Shown one piece after another: positions 34,178-43,800 of a stretch of DNA of 64,000 nt (the first letter of the stretch is position 1; each line of letters begins with the position of its first letter). Origin of the DNA: Brooklawnia propionicigenes. Its GTDB lineage: Bacteria; Actinomycetota; Actinomycetes; Propionibacteriales; Propionibacteriaceae. Below the pieces are notes generated by a model, which saw nothing but the letters and a program-made list of their open reading frames with translations, was not told the origin of the DNA and searched no databases. The DNA lies in contig NZ_AP028056.1 in assembly GCF_030297015.1 (NCBI RefSeq), positions 1,870,939 through 1,934,938 on the forward strand, in the 5' to 3' direction. The position numbers were made by a program, and so were the translations under genes.

Positions 34178-34582
34178 TCAGCTCATCGAGACCCCAGAGC
34201 GGGACACCTGCGAGGCAGGCGCGCTGCTGCGCCCGAACGCCGAGATCGGCGGCAACCGCCGGGCGCGATCCCCGAGACGACGAACACCGGCACCGAGCGG
34301 GGTGCGGGTGCGGCGTGCCAGCTCGGCCTGGAAGTCGAGGCCACGACCGGCGGCGTGCGCGGAGTGCCGGGCGATCAGGTCGGTGGGGCGCACCCACTCC
34401 ACGCCGCGCCCGCGAACGAGCGCGTGCTGCTTGTCGTCGCGGGCGACCTGCGCGGCCCGCACCGCCTCCGGCGTACTCGTCGCTTCGACGGGCTCGGGGC
34501 GCTCCCGCGTCTCCTCGGGCACCAGCCGTGCCGGATCGGGCCTCGCGGGATCGTTGCGCTGCGGGTTCTCAGTGGTGTTCAT
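34178..34582 (-). CDS. ICE hypothetical protein, 134 aa
   Basis: Polar, Arg/Pro-rich protein, probably partly disordered at the start (NPQRNDPARPDPARLVPEETRERP), with the segment VEWVRPTDLIARHSAHAAGRGLDFQAELARRTRTPLG in the middle. The combination suggests a small nucleic-acid-binding or regulatory protein, but no family is recognised. It is joined by a 4-bp overlap to the DUF2637-like gene and is therefore part of the operon. Confidence 0.6.
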   Translation of the reverse strand: MNTTENPQRNDPARPDPARLVPEETRERPEPVEATSTPEAVRAAQVARDDKQHALVRGRGVEWVRPTDLIARHSAHAAGRGLDFQAELARRTRTPLGAGVRRLGDRARRLPPISAFGRSSAPASQVSRSGVSMS

Positions 34583-35262
34583 GGGGTCGTCTCCTCCCGC
34601 TCGTCGGCGGTATCGGTGGTGTCAGTGAGGTGCGCGACGGCGAACCAGCGGCCCACGGTCGAGGGATGCACCCCGAGTTCGCGGGCGATCCGCTTGTTCG
34701 ACCAGCCCGCCTCCCGCAGCTCCCACCCCAGAGCCCGCCGATCAGCCACACCGTCCTCGCGACGGCCAGCCTCCGTGTCGGCGGACGGCAGGGCTGGCAT
34801 CGACTCCGCAGTCGCCGTCGAGAACGACACGGCGTCGGCAGGTTCTTTGTCGGGGCCGGTGGTGCGGGTAAGGATCACGGTCAGGTGCGTGATGGCGAGC
34901 AGCACCACGGGCGGCACGGCTGCGACCGAGGCCGCGAGCATCCTGGGAACATCTGCGTCTGCGGCGACGACGGCGTGAATCGCGTTCGCCGTCACCGACA
35001 CGAGCGCGCCGCCGACCAGCAGCGCCCACGGATACCAAGCCGAGCGTTGCCCGGCGAGGGCGACGACGGCGACCGTGGCGACCACGATGATGCCGTCCAC
35101 AATCAGTGGCCACGCCCACGCCTGCACCGCCCCGATCCCGGAGCGAGCGGCCAGGTCGGCCAGCGACGTGAACGACAGCCAGAACGCCCCGGCGGCGATG
35201 AACACCGTCCCCGCGACCGCCGTCATGGCAGCCCAGCGCCGCCCTTCCGATTCACGCATCAC
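34579..35262 (-). CDS. DUF2637-type membrane protein with C-terminal HTH
   Basis: 227-aa protein with four membrane helices (MTAVAGTVFIAAGAFWLSFTSLADLAA; AWAWPLIVDGIIVVATVAVVALAG; YPWALLVGGALVSVTANAIHAVVA; ASVAAVPPVVLLAITHLTVIL), as in DUF2637 proteins of actinobacterial plasmids and elements. A C-terminal helix-turn-helix follows (LREAGWSNKRIARELGVHPSTVGRWFAV). DUF2637 proteins are linked to plasmid spread and replication regions. It overlaps both neighbours by ATGA. Predicted to be a membrane-bound DNA-binding protein. Confidence 0.82.
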   Translation of the reverse strand: MMRESEGRRWAAMTAVAGTVFIAAGAFWLSFTSLADLAARSGIGAVQAWAWPLIVDGIIVVATVAVVALAGQRSAWYPWALLVGGALVSVTANAIHAVVAADADVPRMLAASVAAVPPVVLLAITHLTVILTRTTGPDKEPADAVSFSTATAESMPALPSADTEAGRREDGVADRRALGWELREAGWSNKRIARELGVHPSTVGRWFAVAHLTDTTDTADEREETTP

Positions 35263-36191
35263 AGCCCGGCCCTCCCCAAGGCTGCGGACGGCGGGCTCGC
35301 CGCGCGGCCGAACCAGCGACCCGCGCTCTGGCTCCGGCTATCGGACGTGGCCTCCGATGCGGGCTGGGTGGCTCGGTAGGCGGAGCGCACGGTCGTGGTG
35401 ATCTCGCGATCACCCAGACCCGCCGAGTGTGCCGCAGAACCCAGCGCATCGAGCGCGTCCGTGGCCGAGACGCCATTCTCGGCAAGGCGGCAAGCGGCCC
35501 AGAACAGGCCCCGGTTCCGCTCACCCTCACCCCGCCCCGCGACCCAAGCCGCCAACCGCTCAGCATCCACATCCATCGAGCCGCTGCTGGCGCGCGACGG
35601 GGCGACGGGGCGCGGGTCGAGAAAGTCCCGCAGCCGGGCCGCGTCCACCGTCCCGACCGAGTGCGCGGCGATATCGGCGACCTCGTAGCGCTTCACATGA
35701 CCGTCGATGATTCGCTGGGAAGGCGGAGCGATGATGTAGCGGCCGTCGCCCCGGAAATCGACGCCCACGTCAGCTGCCTGCCACGACCGCTGCTCCCTGC
35801 CTTGTGTCGCCGGGAAGTACACGTGCGCGCCACCGGTGGGTGTGCGCACCAGCAGACCCGCTCCATCGACGAGCCCCGCCTCGGAGGCGCGCTCGAATGC
35901 CGCGCGGCCATCGTGGGGGCCATGGACATCGACATCGGCGACGACAACGCCCGATGCAGCGCCCGTCGGGATGCCGATGTTCGCGTCCGGTGTGCGCGAC
36001 CACCACGCCGCGACCTGTTCCGGGTCGCTGCTCGCATCGAGGAACCCACGACGGGTGAGCGGACGCTTCCCCTCGACCAGACACGGGAACACGGGCACGC
36101 GGGCCGCCGCGAGGGCGCCCGCCGCGAACGCCAGGCTTGGCGCGCGATCCACACGGATGAGCGCCGCCAGGACATCGAATGCTTCAGGCAT
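35259..36191 (-). CDS. Bifunctional primase-polymerase (AEP/Prim-Pol)
   Basis: 310-aa archaeo-eukaryotic primase-type protein for priming or replication of the circular or single-stranded ICE form. Visible motifs: GKRPLTRRGFLDASSDPEQVAAWWSRTPDANIGIPTG, the metal-binding VVVADVDVHG, RTPTGGAHVYFP with a catalytic-type His, and DFRGDGRYIIAPPS. The C-terminal part (about 205-280, ERNRGLFWAACRLAENGVSATDALDAL) is the helical PriCT-like region. Its ATG overlaps the stop of the ArdC-like gene (ATGA). No replicative helicase domain is fused, unlike the larger phage forms. Confidence 0.87.
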   Translation of the reverse strand: MPEAFDVLAALIRVDRAPSLAFAAGALAAARVPVFPCLVEGKRPLTRRGFLDASSDPEQVAAWWSRTPDANIGIPTGAASGVVVADVDVHGPHDGRAAFERASEAGLVDGAGLLVRTPTGGAHVYFPATQGREQRSWQAADVGVDFRGDGRYIIAPPSQRIIDGHVKRYEVADIAAHSVGTVDAARLRDFLDPRPVAPSRASSGSMDVDAERLAAWVAGRGEGERNRGLFWAACRLAENGVSATDALDALGSAAHSAGLGDREITTTVRSAYRATQPASEATSDSRSQSAGRWFGRAASPPSAALGRAGL

Positions 36192-37270
36192 CACAGCCCT
36201 CGCCCTGCCAGCGCTGGCACCGGCGCAACACGCGGATGATCCGCCTCCACCCCATGCGCAGCCGCACGGGAAGTTCGCGGACTGGGGGTGTCGCGTTCGA
36301 GGCCGGGCGGGGTGCCGTCGCCGCCCTGGAGCGTGTCGAGCTGGTCGAGGATCGCCAGCGCGGTCTTCCGCACCCGCTCGCCGGTGCCCTGCACCACCTG
36401 GGCGGGCTCTTGACCGTCCACGCGGGTGGCCCAGGTCGAGACGTACGGGATCGTGTACCCGGCGGTGTCCATGCCGTGCGCGGCGCCAATCATCAGCGCG
36501 ACGGACTCGGCTTCGACCTCGCGGATGCCGCGATGCTGCCGCGCCTCTTCGTCGTCGGGATCGTGCATCAGCACGTGCGCCAGCTCGTGCGCGAGGGTCT
36601 TGACCTTCGCGGCAGGGTCCATGTTCTCCCTCACGGCAACCGTGCGCGCCTCGAAGTCGGTCATGCCGTTCGCGCCGGAGATCATCCCCTCGTACGGCAC
36701 CCGCAGCACCTCGAACCCCGCGCCGCGAATCTGCCCGGCCAGCCCCTCCCACAGCCCCGTCGGTGCTTCGCCTTCCAGCAGCGTCGGAGCGGGCGGCACC
36801 GGCAGCGGCTCGCCGTCGGTCTGGGAGGCATCCCACACGTAGGCCGGCCTGGCCCCGACCATCCGCGAGCGCACCACCTCGCCGGCCTTCGGCTTCTCCC
36901 TCGGTCCGAGCCGTCGCCACGATCCCGCATCGGCAGGGGTCGCGGTAGCGAACCGGCCCGTTACGGGCGCGAAGATCATGTACCCCGGCTGGCCCTTCAT
37001 CACCTGACGACCCAGGCCCTGCCACTGCCGGTACCCGGCGACCAGCGTCGGGAACGGCTCCGGCACCCGGCCCGCCTCGAACGCGGCCTCGTGCTGCACC
37101 CAGATCAGCATCGTGTTGTTGAACGAGCGGCTGCGGAACCGGGCTGCGAACGCCAGCGCCTGCCGCCAGTCATCGCCCGAGACCAGTGCTTCCACCGCGC
37201 CGGTCAGCTTCTCGTGCAGCTCGTCGAGCTTCGCCTCCCGCGCCGCCCGGGCGTCCTCGTTCGATGCCAT
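36191..37270 (-). CDS. ArdC-like antirestriction/zincin protein
   Basis: 359-aa protein with an ArdC-type N-terminal ssDNA-binding domain (SFNNTMLIWVQHEAAF; YRQWQGLGRQVMKGQPGYMIFAPV) and a SprT-like zincin domain (KTLAHELAHVLMHD with HExxH near 235-239, plus a downstream E in EVEAESVALMIGAAHG). ArdC proteins protect incoming single-stranded DNA and counter restriction. Being first in the transfer operon fits early expression on entry. I chose ATG at 37270 (GAGGAGG upstream). An in-frame ATG at 37369 has a strong AAGGAGGTGAG site and could add 33 residues or a leader peptide. Confidence 0.86.
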   Translation of the reverse strand: MASNEDARAAREAKLDELHEKLTGAVEALVSGDDWRQALAFAARFRSRSFNNTMLIWVQHEAAFEAGRVPEPFPTLVAGYRQWQGLGRQVMKGQPGYMIFAPVTGRFATATPADAGSWRRLGPREKPKAGEVVRSRMVGARPAYVWDASQTDGEPLPVPPAPTLLEGEAPTGLWEGLAGQIRGAGFEVLRVPYEGMISGANGMTDFEARTVAVRENMDPAAKVKTLAHELAHVLMHDPDDEEARQHRGIREVEAESVALMIGAAHGMDTAGYTIPYVSTWATRVDGQEPAQVVQGTGERVRKTALAILDQLDTLQGGDGTPPGLERDTPSPRTSRAAAHGVEADHPRVAPVPALAGRGL

Positions 37271-37414
37271 GACCCGGCCTCCTCTTCGGTGAGCCGCGAC
37301 GAGAGTGCGCGCGGCGGTACACCTTCCAGGTGGGCGAGAACACCCGCCGCCATGCCGTGAATCAGACATCGCTCACCTCCTTGAGGCAGACCAGGCGAAG
37401 ACCACACCCAAGCG

Positions 37415-37474
37415 TTGAGCATGCTCAAAATATCCTGGAGTCCTGTTCTAACATCGACCATTGAGCATGCGCAA
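37415..37474 (-). promoter_or_regulatory. Two 14-bp palindromic operators before the transfer operon
   Basis: TTGAGCATGCTCAA (37415-37428, perfect) and TTGAGCATGCGCAA (37461-37474, one mismatch) lie 46 bp apart, start to start, upstream of the ArdC-like gene. On the minus strand a TATTTT -10-like box touches the first palindrome. The same motif occurs twice before the XRE regulator gene at 58701, so both promoters are probably controlled by that regulator. Confidence 0.7.
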
Positions 37475-37551
37475 GCCCGTGGTGCCTCACTGTCAAGTCC
37501 CCGGATGGTGGGGGGCCGTGCCTCACATACTTTTCCCCGCGAGGCGGGGGG

Positions 37552-37662
37552 TTAGCTGGCTCGGGTTTTGAGGCCTGTGGGGTCGGGGGCTTTCCAGCTG
37601 ATGTGGTCGTGGAGGCGTCGTGTCTTGCGGGCTGCGAGCCTGGTGAGTTCTTGCTGGATCTC
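37552..37662 (-). pseudogene. 3' fragment of the outer IS transposase
   Basis: Reads TEIQQELTRLAARKTRRLHDHISW and ends LKTRAS, the usual C-terminal helix of this transposase type. It joins in frame to residue Thr of LQRRIT at about 57336 across the CGGT duplication. Separated from the rest of its gene by 19.7 kb. Confidence 0.8.
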
Positions 37663-37693
37663 GGTTGTCGCGCGTCAGACTTAGCCCTGATCC

Positions 37694-39124
37694 GTAAGTT
37701 CTTGGGTGGCCCGGGAGGGCTGGGTGTGGCTGAGCCTTGATCGCCCCTGATGGCTCCGATGGATTGGCCGCCCGGCTCCTCCTGGGACGCCTTGACTGCT
37801 GATTGAGATGCGCGTCCTGGTCGCTGTTTACGGATCTGTCGGCGGGGTGTTCCTTCGGGCCACGACATTGCTCGCATGCTCGAAGGAGGAACTTGATGAA
37901 GGAACAGATCCCGCTCGGCTGGGCGGGCATCGATGTCGGCAAAGGTCATCACTGGATCTGCCTCATCGACGAGACCGGCACCACGGTCTGGTCGGCGAAG
38001 GCGGTGAACGACGAGGCAGCGATCCTCGACGCGGTCAGCAGCGTGCTCGCCCGCGCCGACGAGGTCGTCTGGGGAGTCGACGTCACCGGGACCATGTCCG
38101 GGCTGCTGCTCGCGTTGTTGGCGGCGCACGGTCAGCGAGTGAGGTACGTGCCCGGCCGGACGGTGAACCAGATGTCGGTCGCATACCGCGGTGAAGCCAA
38201 GACCGACGCCCGCGACGCCTACGTCATAGCCGAAACGCTGCGGCACCGCGGCGATCTTCAGGAGGTGGAGGTCTCCACCTCGTTGGTGACCGAACTGCGG
38301 CTGCTGGTGACTCATCGCACCGACCTGGTCGGTGACCGGGTCCGGATGGTCAACCGGCTCCGTGACGTGCTCAGCGGCTACTTCCCTGCACTGGAGCGGT
38401 CGTTCGACTACGCCCACAGCCGCGGCGCGCTGACCCTGCTGACCGGCTACCAGACGCCGCAGGCGATCCGCCGGACCGGTGCGTCGCGGCTGCGGGCATG
38501 GCTGGTCAAGCGGAAGGTCCGCAGCGCCGACCAGATCGCAGCAGCCGCACTGGTCGCGGCCAAGGCCCAGCAGACCGTCGTGCCCGGGCAGGACGTCGCG
38601 GCCAGCATCGTGGCCGACCTCGCCACCCAGCTCCTGGCGATCGGTTCGCGGATCTCCGAGCTGGACGCCCGGATCACCAGCACCTTCCGGGGCGCACCCC
38701 CAAGCCGAGATCATCGAGTCCCTGCCAGGCATGGGCCCGATCCTGGGCGCCGAGCTCATCGCCGCAGCAGGCGACCTCAACGGCTACGCGAACGCCGGCC
38801 GGCTCGCCTCAGCCGCCGGGCTGGTGCCGGTCCCGCGAGACTCCGGACGGCGCACCGGGAACCTGCACCGCCCGCAGCGCTACTCACGCAAGCTGCGCAG
38901 GGTGTTCTACCTCTCCGCCTCAGCCGCCATGATGCGCGAGGGACCCAACCGCGACTACTACCTCAAGAAGCGCGGACAGGGCCACGGACACGTCCAAGCG
39001 CTCATCGCGCTATCCCGCCGACGCGTCGACGTCCTCTGGGCTCTGCTTCGCGACAACCGGCTCTTCGAAATCGCTCCACCTACTCGAGAACCGATGGCTC
39101 GAACGGCTTGACAAAGTCATTGAG
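37694..39124 (+). mobile_element. IS110-family element 1, inside the left repeat of IS1380 copy 1
   Basis: About 1.43 kb. It separates CCCTGATCC (37685-37693) from AATCCACCGAGGT (39125-39137); rejoined, these give the same repeat that ends IS1380 copy 1 at 40760 (CCCTGATCCACCGAGGTT on the reverse strand). About 200 bp of non-coding left-end DNA precedes the transposase gene, room for a bridge RNA. Exact ends are uncertain by a few bases. Confidence 0.7.
37896..39111 (+). pseudogene. IS110-family transposase, frameshifted
   Basis: DEDD/Ser-type transposase of the IS110 family. The N-terminal RuvC-like half is intact (GWAGIDVGKGHHWICLID; KTDARDAYVIAETLRHRG), and the C-terminal transposase_20 half (EIIESLPGMGPILGAELIAAAGDLNGYANAGRLAS) continues in another frame. 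The shift is one extra base in the C run at 38697-38701; with four C the frame reads GAPQAEIIESLPGMG and is whole, about 404 aa. The ATG at 37896 has GAAGGAGGA upstream. The element is probably immobile unless the run reverts or is a sequencing error. Confidence 0.85.
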
Positions 39125-40760
39125 AATCCACCGAGGTGAGTCGGGGGGTTGAGCGTGGCGTAGCGCGAGAGTGCCCCTCTGAGCAGGGAGGATGTTGATT
39201 GCGACGTCAACTTCCACCCACTCAAGAGGGGCACCTCGTAGGTGAAACCTTCTCACGCTGTACGGGCCGTGTTCGATGACCCGAACCTGGTGTCGGCTGC
39301 TGGTCTGGTTCCCGCGCTGCGGCTGGCCGGGGCGGCCGGGCTTGAGGACCTCCTCGAGCAGCGGTTGAGCGTCGGGTCGCCGAACGCGACGACGAAGGCG
39401 ACATGCGTGGTCGCTGGGATGCTGGCGGGCGCGGACAGCATCGAGGACCTGGACCTGCTGCGCCACGGCGGGATGGCCCGGTTGTTCGAGGGGGTCCGAG
39501 CCCCGTCGACGTTGGGCACGTTCCTGCGCTCGTTCACCCACGGGCACGTGCAGCAGCTCGACGCGGTGAACGGCCGGCTCCTGGCCGGTCTGAGCACCCA
39601 GGTGCCTGGTCTGCTCCCTGGGGGCGGGTGTGCGGCGGGGATGGCGTTCATCGACCTGGACGACACCATCCGTGAGGTCCACGGCTACGCCAAGCAGGCC
39701 GCCGCCTACGGCTACACCCGTCAGCGGGGTCTGAACGTCCAGCTCGCGACCGTGTCCACACCGTTGGCAGCGCCGGTGATCGCTCGCGCGCGGCTACGAC
39801 GGGGGAACACCGCTTCGGCGGCCGGGGCCGGGCGGATGCTCGCCCAGGCGATCGTGACCGCCCGGGCCGCCGGTGTCCGGAGCCAGGTGCTGTGCCGGGC
39901 GGACTCAGCCTACTACGGGTGGGCGCTGGTGGGCACCGCCCTGCGTCACGACGCCTGGTTCAGCGTGACCGCGCGGATGGACCCCAAAGTCACCGCCGCG
40001 ATCGCGAGTATCGCCGAGGACGCGTGGCACCCGATCCAGTACACCCACGCGGTCTTCGACCACCAGGAGCAGCGCTGGATCAGCGACGCCGAGGTCGCCG
40101 AGATCGACTTCGTCGCGTTCACCGGGCGTCGCAAGGCCGAGCACGTGCCCTGCCGGCTGGTCGTGCGCCGGGTCCGGCGTCTTGGCCCGTCCGGGCACGG
40201 CAACGACCAGGGTGAGCTGTTCGCGAGCTACCGTCACCACGCGTTCATCACCAACTCCACCTTGGACACCGTCGCCGCCGACGCCCGCCACCGCGACCAC
40301 GCGATCGTCGAGCAGGTCATCGCCGAGCTCAAGGACGGGCCCCTGGCACACCTGCCCTCAGGCCACTACGCGGCCAACGCGGCCTGGGTCGCCTGCGCAG
40401 TCATCGCGTTCAACACCGCCCGCGCCACCGCTGCTGCGGCGGACCTGGCCAAGGCCCGGTGGGCGAGCCTGCGCAAGAAGATCATCAACGTCCCCGCGCG
40501 AATCGCCGCGTCCGGCCGCCGCCTCATCCTGCACCTGCCCGTCCACTGGCCCTGGGCCCAGCACTGGCAGACCCTGCACGCCGCTGCGACCGGCCCACCC
40601 CGGCCGCTCACAACCTGACCAACCCGCCCCCACAGGCACGACCAAGGACCCCGACAGTGGAAGAGCCGGACAGACCGGCAGGCCAAGCACACCCACCACG
40701 CTGCCCCAGCCGAACCCCACCACCGACGGCCACCACCGAATCAACCTCGGTGGATCAGGG
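39125..40760 (+). mobile_element. IS1380-family element, copy 1 (left repeat split by IS110)
   Basis: Inner left repeat AATCCACCGAGGT at 39125-39137; right repeat ACCTCGGTGGATCAGGG ending at 40760. The outer 9 bp of the left repeat lie at 37685-37693 beyond IS110 element 1. The element carries an intact-looking transposase. It is the left arm of the composite transposon. Confidence 0.78.
39242..40618 (+). CDS. IS1380-family transposase, copy 1
   Basis: 458-aa DDE transposase of the IS1380 family. N-terminal DDPNLVSAAGLVPALRLAGAAGLEDLLEQRL and KATCVVAGMLAGADSIEDLDLLRHGGM are typical. The catalytic core shows AFIDLDDTIREVHGYAKQAAAYGYT (first Asp), CRADSAYYGWALV (second Asp) and DHAIVEQVIAELKDGPLAHLPSG (Glu). 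No frameshift is seen. GTG at 39242 is the start, preceded by a palindromic leader (GAGTGCCCCTCT and AGAGGGGCAC). It is related to but clearly different from copy 2 at 54535. Confidence 0.92.
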   Translation: MKPSHAVRAVFDDPNLVSAAGLVPALRLAGAAGLEDLLEQRLSVGSPNATTKATCVVAGMLAGADSIEDLDLLRHGGMARLFEGVRAPSTLGTFLRSFTHGHVQQLDAVNGRLLAGLSTQVPGLLPGGGCAAGMAFIDLDDTIREVHGYAKQAAAYGYTRQRGLNVQLATVSTPLAAPVIARARLRRGNTASAAGAGRMLAQAIVTARAAGVRSQVLCRADSAYYGWALVGTALRHDAWFSVTARMDPKVTAAIASIAEDAWHPIQYTHAVFDHQEQRWISDAEVAEIDFVAFTGRRKAEHVPCRLVVRRVRRLGPSGHGNDQGELFASYRHHAFITNSTLDTVAADARHRDHAIVEQVIAELKDGPLAHLPSGHYAANAAWVACAVIAFNTARATAAAADLAKARWASLRKKIINVPARIAASGRRLILHLPVHWPWAQHWQTLHAAATGPPRPLTT

Positions 40761-40818
40761 CTGAGCCGGCAGCGAGCAGTGGCGAACCCGGCGTCGGTGT
40801 CCCCCTCGGAGGCCGTCC

Positions 40819-43800
40819 ATGTCCGTCGCTCCCCGCCACCGGGCGCGCAGTGCACCCCGACCGGTCCGCCGGTCCCGCCCCGTCGCCACCGTCCTGGCCG
40901 TCCTCGCCCTGGTGCTGACCGGGTGGATCGCACCGGCCAGTGCCGACACGATCAGCTCGAGCCTCGGCATGGACGGCCGCACCACGGTCGTCGCAGGCTC
41001 CTCGACCGTCGTCGACTTCTGGCTCGTCCAGACCAGCGACGACGGTCGCCCCAATTGCAACGTCAACCCCGGCACGCTGCGTCTCGCCGTCGCCCCTGCC
41101 GTCACCGTCACGGCCCCCACCCTGGTGATCCGCGACTGCGGCCAGGCCGCGGGGGTCCCGGTCACGTTCTCCGGTGCGACACCCGGCGAGTACGTCGTGA
41201 CCGCGTCGATGGACGACGTGCGGGGCGGCAGCTTCACCAGCGCGACCTTCACGCTGACGGTGGCGGCCCCGGCCGACACGACCGCGCCCGTGCTCGCCCT
41301 GCCCGGCCCGCTGACCGTCGAGGCGACCGGCCCCTCCGGCGCGCCCGCCGCCTGGACCGCGTCCGCGTACGACGAGGGCGATGCCGCCTCGACCCCGGTG
41401 ACCTGTACGCCCGCCTCGGGCAGCACCGTTGGCCTCGGGACCACCACGGTGACGTGCACGTCCGTCGACTCGCGCGGGAACACGGCGACCGGCACCTTCG
41501 GGGTCACGGTGGTCGACACGACCGGACCGGTCATGTCGCCGCAGACCGTGACCGCCGAGGCGACGTCAGGCGGCGGTGCCGTCGTGACGCTCGCCGTCAC
41601 CGCGCACGACCTCGTGGACGGCCCGGTCGGCGTCCTGTGCCAGACCCCGGCCGGTGACCTCTACCCCCTCGGGACGACCGAGGTCGGGTGCTCGGCCTCC
41701 GATAGCCGCGGGAACGGGTCGACCACGACGGCGACCGTCACCGTCGCCGACACCATCCCCCCGTCGATCTCCGTGCAGGACCTCACCGTCGAGGCCACCT
41801 CGGCCGCCGGGGCGGTGGTCGAGTACGTCGCGACGGCGGCCGACGCCGTCAGCGGTCCGGTGCCCGTGGTGTGCGGCACCGCCTCCGGTGCCGTGTTCCC
41901 GCTCGGCACCACGACCGTTCACTGCGAGGCCACGGACGCCGCCGGGAACACGGGCTACGCCTCCTTCCAGGTGACCGTCGCCGACACGACCGCGCCCACC
42001 CTCACGCTCCAGAGCGTGACGGTCGAGGCCACCGGGCCGAGCGGAGCCGTCGCGGCCTTCGCGACCTCCGCCCACGACGACGTCGACGGCGAGCTCGAGG
42101 TGAGCTGCAGCCCGACCGCGGGCTCGCTGTTCGCGCTCGGGACGACCACGGTCGCGTGCTCGTCCACCGATGCGGCGGGGCAGACCGCCTCGGGCGAGCT
42201 GACGGTGACCGTCGTCGACACGACGCCCCCCGTGCTGGACCTCACCGATCTGGTCCTCGAGGCCACCGGACCGGACGGTGTCGTGGCGACCCCGATCGCG
42301 CCGAGCGCCACGGACCTGGTCGACGGTGTCCTGCCGGTCGACTGCGGGATCGCGCCGGACACGCTCTTCCCGCTCGGGGTGACCGAGGTCGCGTGCTCGG
42401 TCGAGGACAGGGCGGGCAACCCCGCCTCCGGTACGTGGACGATCCGGGTGGTCGACACCACCCCGCCCGTCCTCCAGGTCCAGGACCTCGTCCAGGAGGC
42501 CACCGGGCCCGACGGCGCGGTCGTCACCTTCGCCCCGGTGGTCACGGACGCCGTGAGCCCCGACCTGGTGGCCGGCTGCGCACCGGCCTCCGGGAGCACC
42601 TTCGGCCTGGGTAGCACCCCCGTCAGCTGCTCGGCGACCGACGCCGCGGGCAACACCGGCGTCGCCGCGTTCGTCGTGACCGTCGAGGACACCACCGCAC
42701 CCGCCTACGCCCCGGCCGACGTCGTCGTCGAGGCGACGGGAGCCGACGGGGCCGTGGCGACGTGGGGTACCACGGCCCACGACCTCGTGGAGGGCCCGAT
42801 CACCGCCTCCTGCACCCCCGCCCCCGGGTCGGTCTTCCCGATCGGTACGACGACGGTCGAGTGCTCCGTCGCGGACAGCCTCGACAACCGCACGACGGCG
42901 TTCCTCACCGTCACCGTCGAGGACACGGTGGGCCCCGAGCTCACCCTCCCCGGCACGGTCGTCGCCGAGGCCACCGGGCTGGACGGCGCCGACGTCACCT
43001 TCCGGGCCTCGGCCGTCGACCTGGTCGACGGTGAGACCGAGGTCGACTGCCGGCCGGCGTCCGACAGCCGGTTCGCACTCGGCTCGACGACCGTGACCTG
43101 CTCGTCCCGGGACGCGCAGGGCAATACCACCGAGGGCTCGTTCGAGGTCCTCGTGCAGGACACCACCGGCCCGGTCGTCTCCGTGGCCTCCCGGACCGTC
43201 GAGGCGACGGGGCCGGACGGCGCGGTGGTCGACCTCGAGGCCACCGCTCGCGACGCCGTCGACGGTGACCGCCCGGTGATCTGCGTCCCGGCGTCGGGGA
43301 GCACGTTCCCCCTGGGTGAGACGACGGTGACCTGCGAGTCGTTCGACAGCCGGGACAACCGCGGGGTCACCGAGGTGACCGTCACCGTGGGTGACACCAC
43401 CGCTCCGGCGCTCACGCTCGTCGACGTCGTCGCCGAGGCGACCGGTCCGCTGGGGGCGGAGGTCACCTACGTGGCCACGGCCGTCGACGTGGTCGACGGG
43501 GACGTGGATGTGACGTGCGACCCGCCGTCGGGCAGCCTCTTCGCGATCGGCGCGACGACCGTCGGGTGCTCGGCGTCCGACACCCGGGGCAACACCGCCG
43601 AGGACACCCTCGAGGTGCTCGTTCGTGACACCACCGCGCCCCGGCTCACGCTGACGGGTGCCACGGTCGAGGCCACCGGGCCGAACGGTGCGACCGCGAC
43701 GTTCACGGCCACGGCGGAGGACCGGGTCGACGGCGACGTCACGGTCGCCTGCGACTACGCCTCGGGAGCGACGTTCCCGGTGGGGACCACCACCGTGGCC

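Noticed and set aside
36239-37025. A long 5' extension of the primase-polymerase frame into the ArdC-like gene
   Set aside because: The extension is antisense-free but reads as Arg/Gly/Ala low complexity, while the ArdC-like frame has HExxH and domain motifs.
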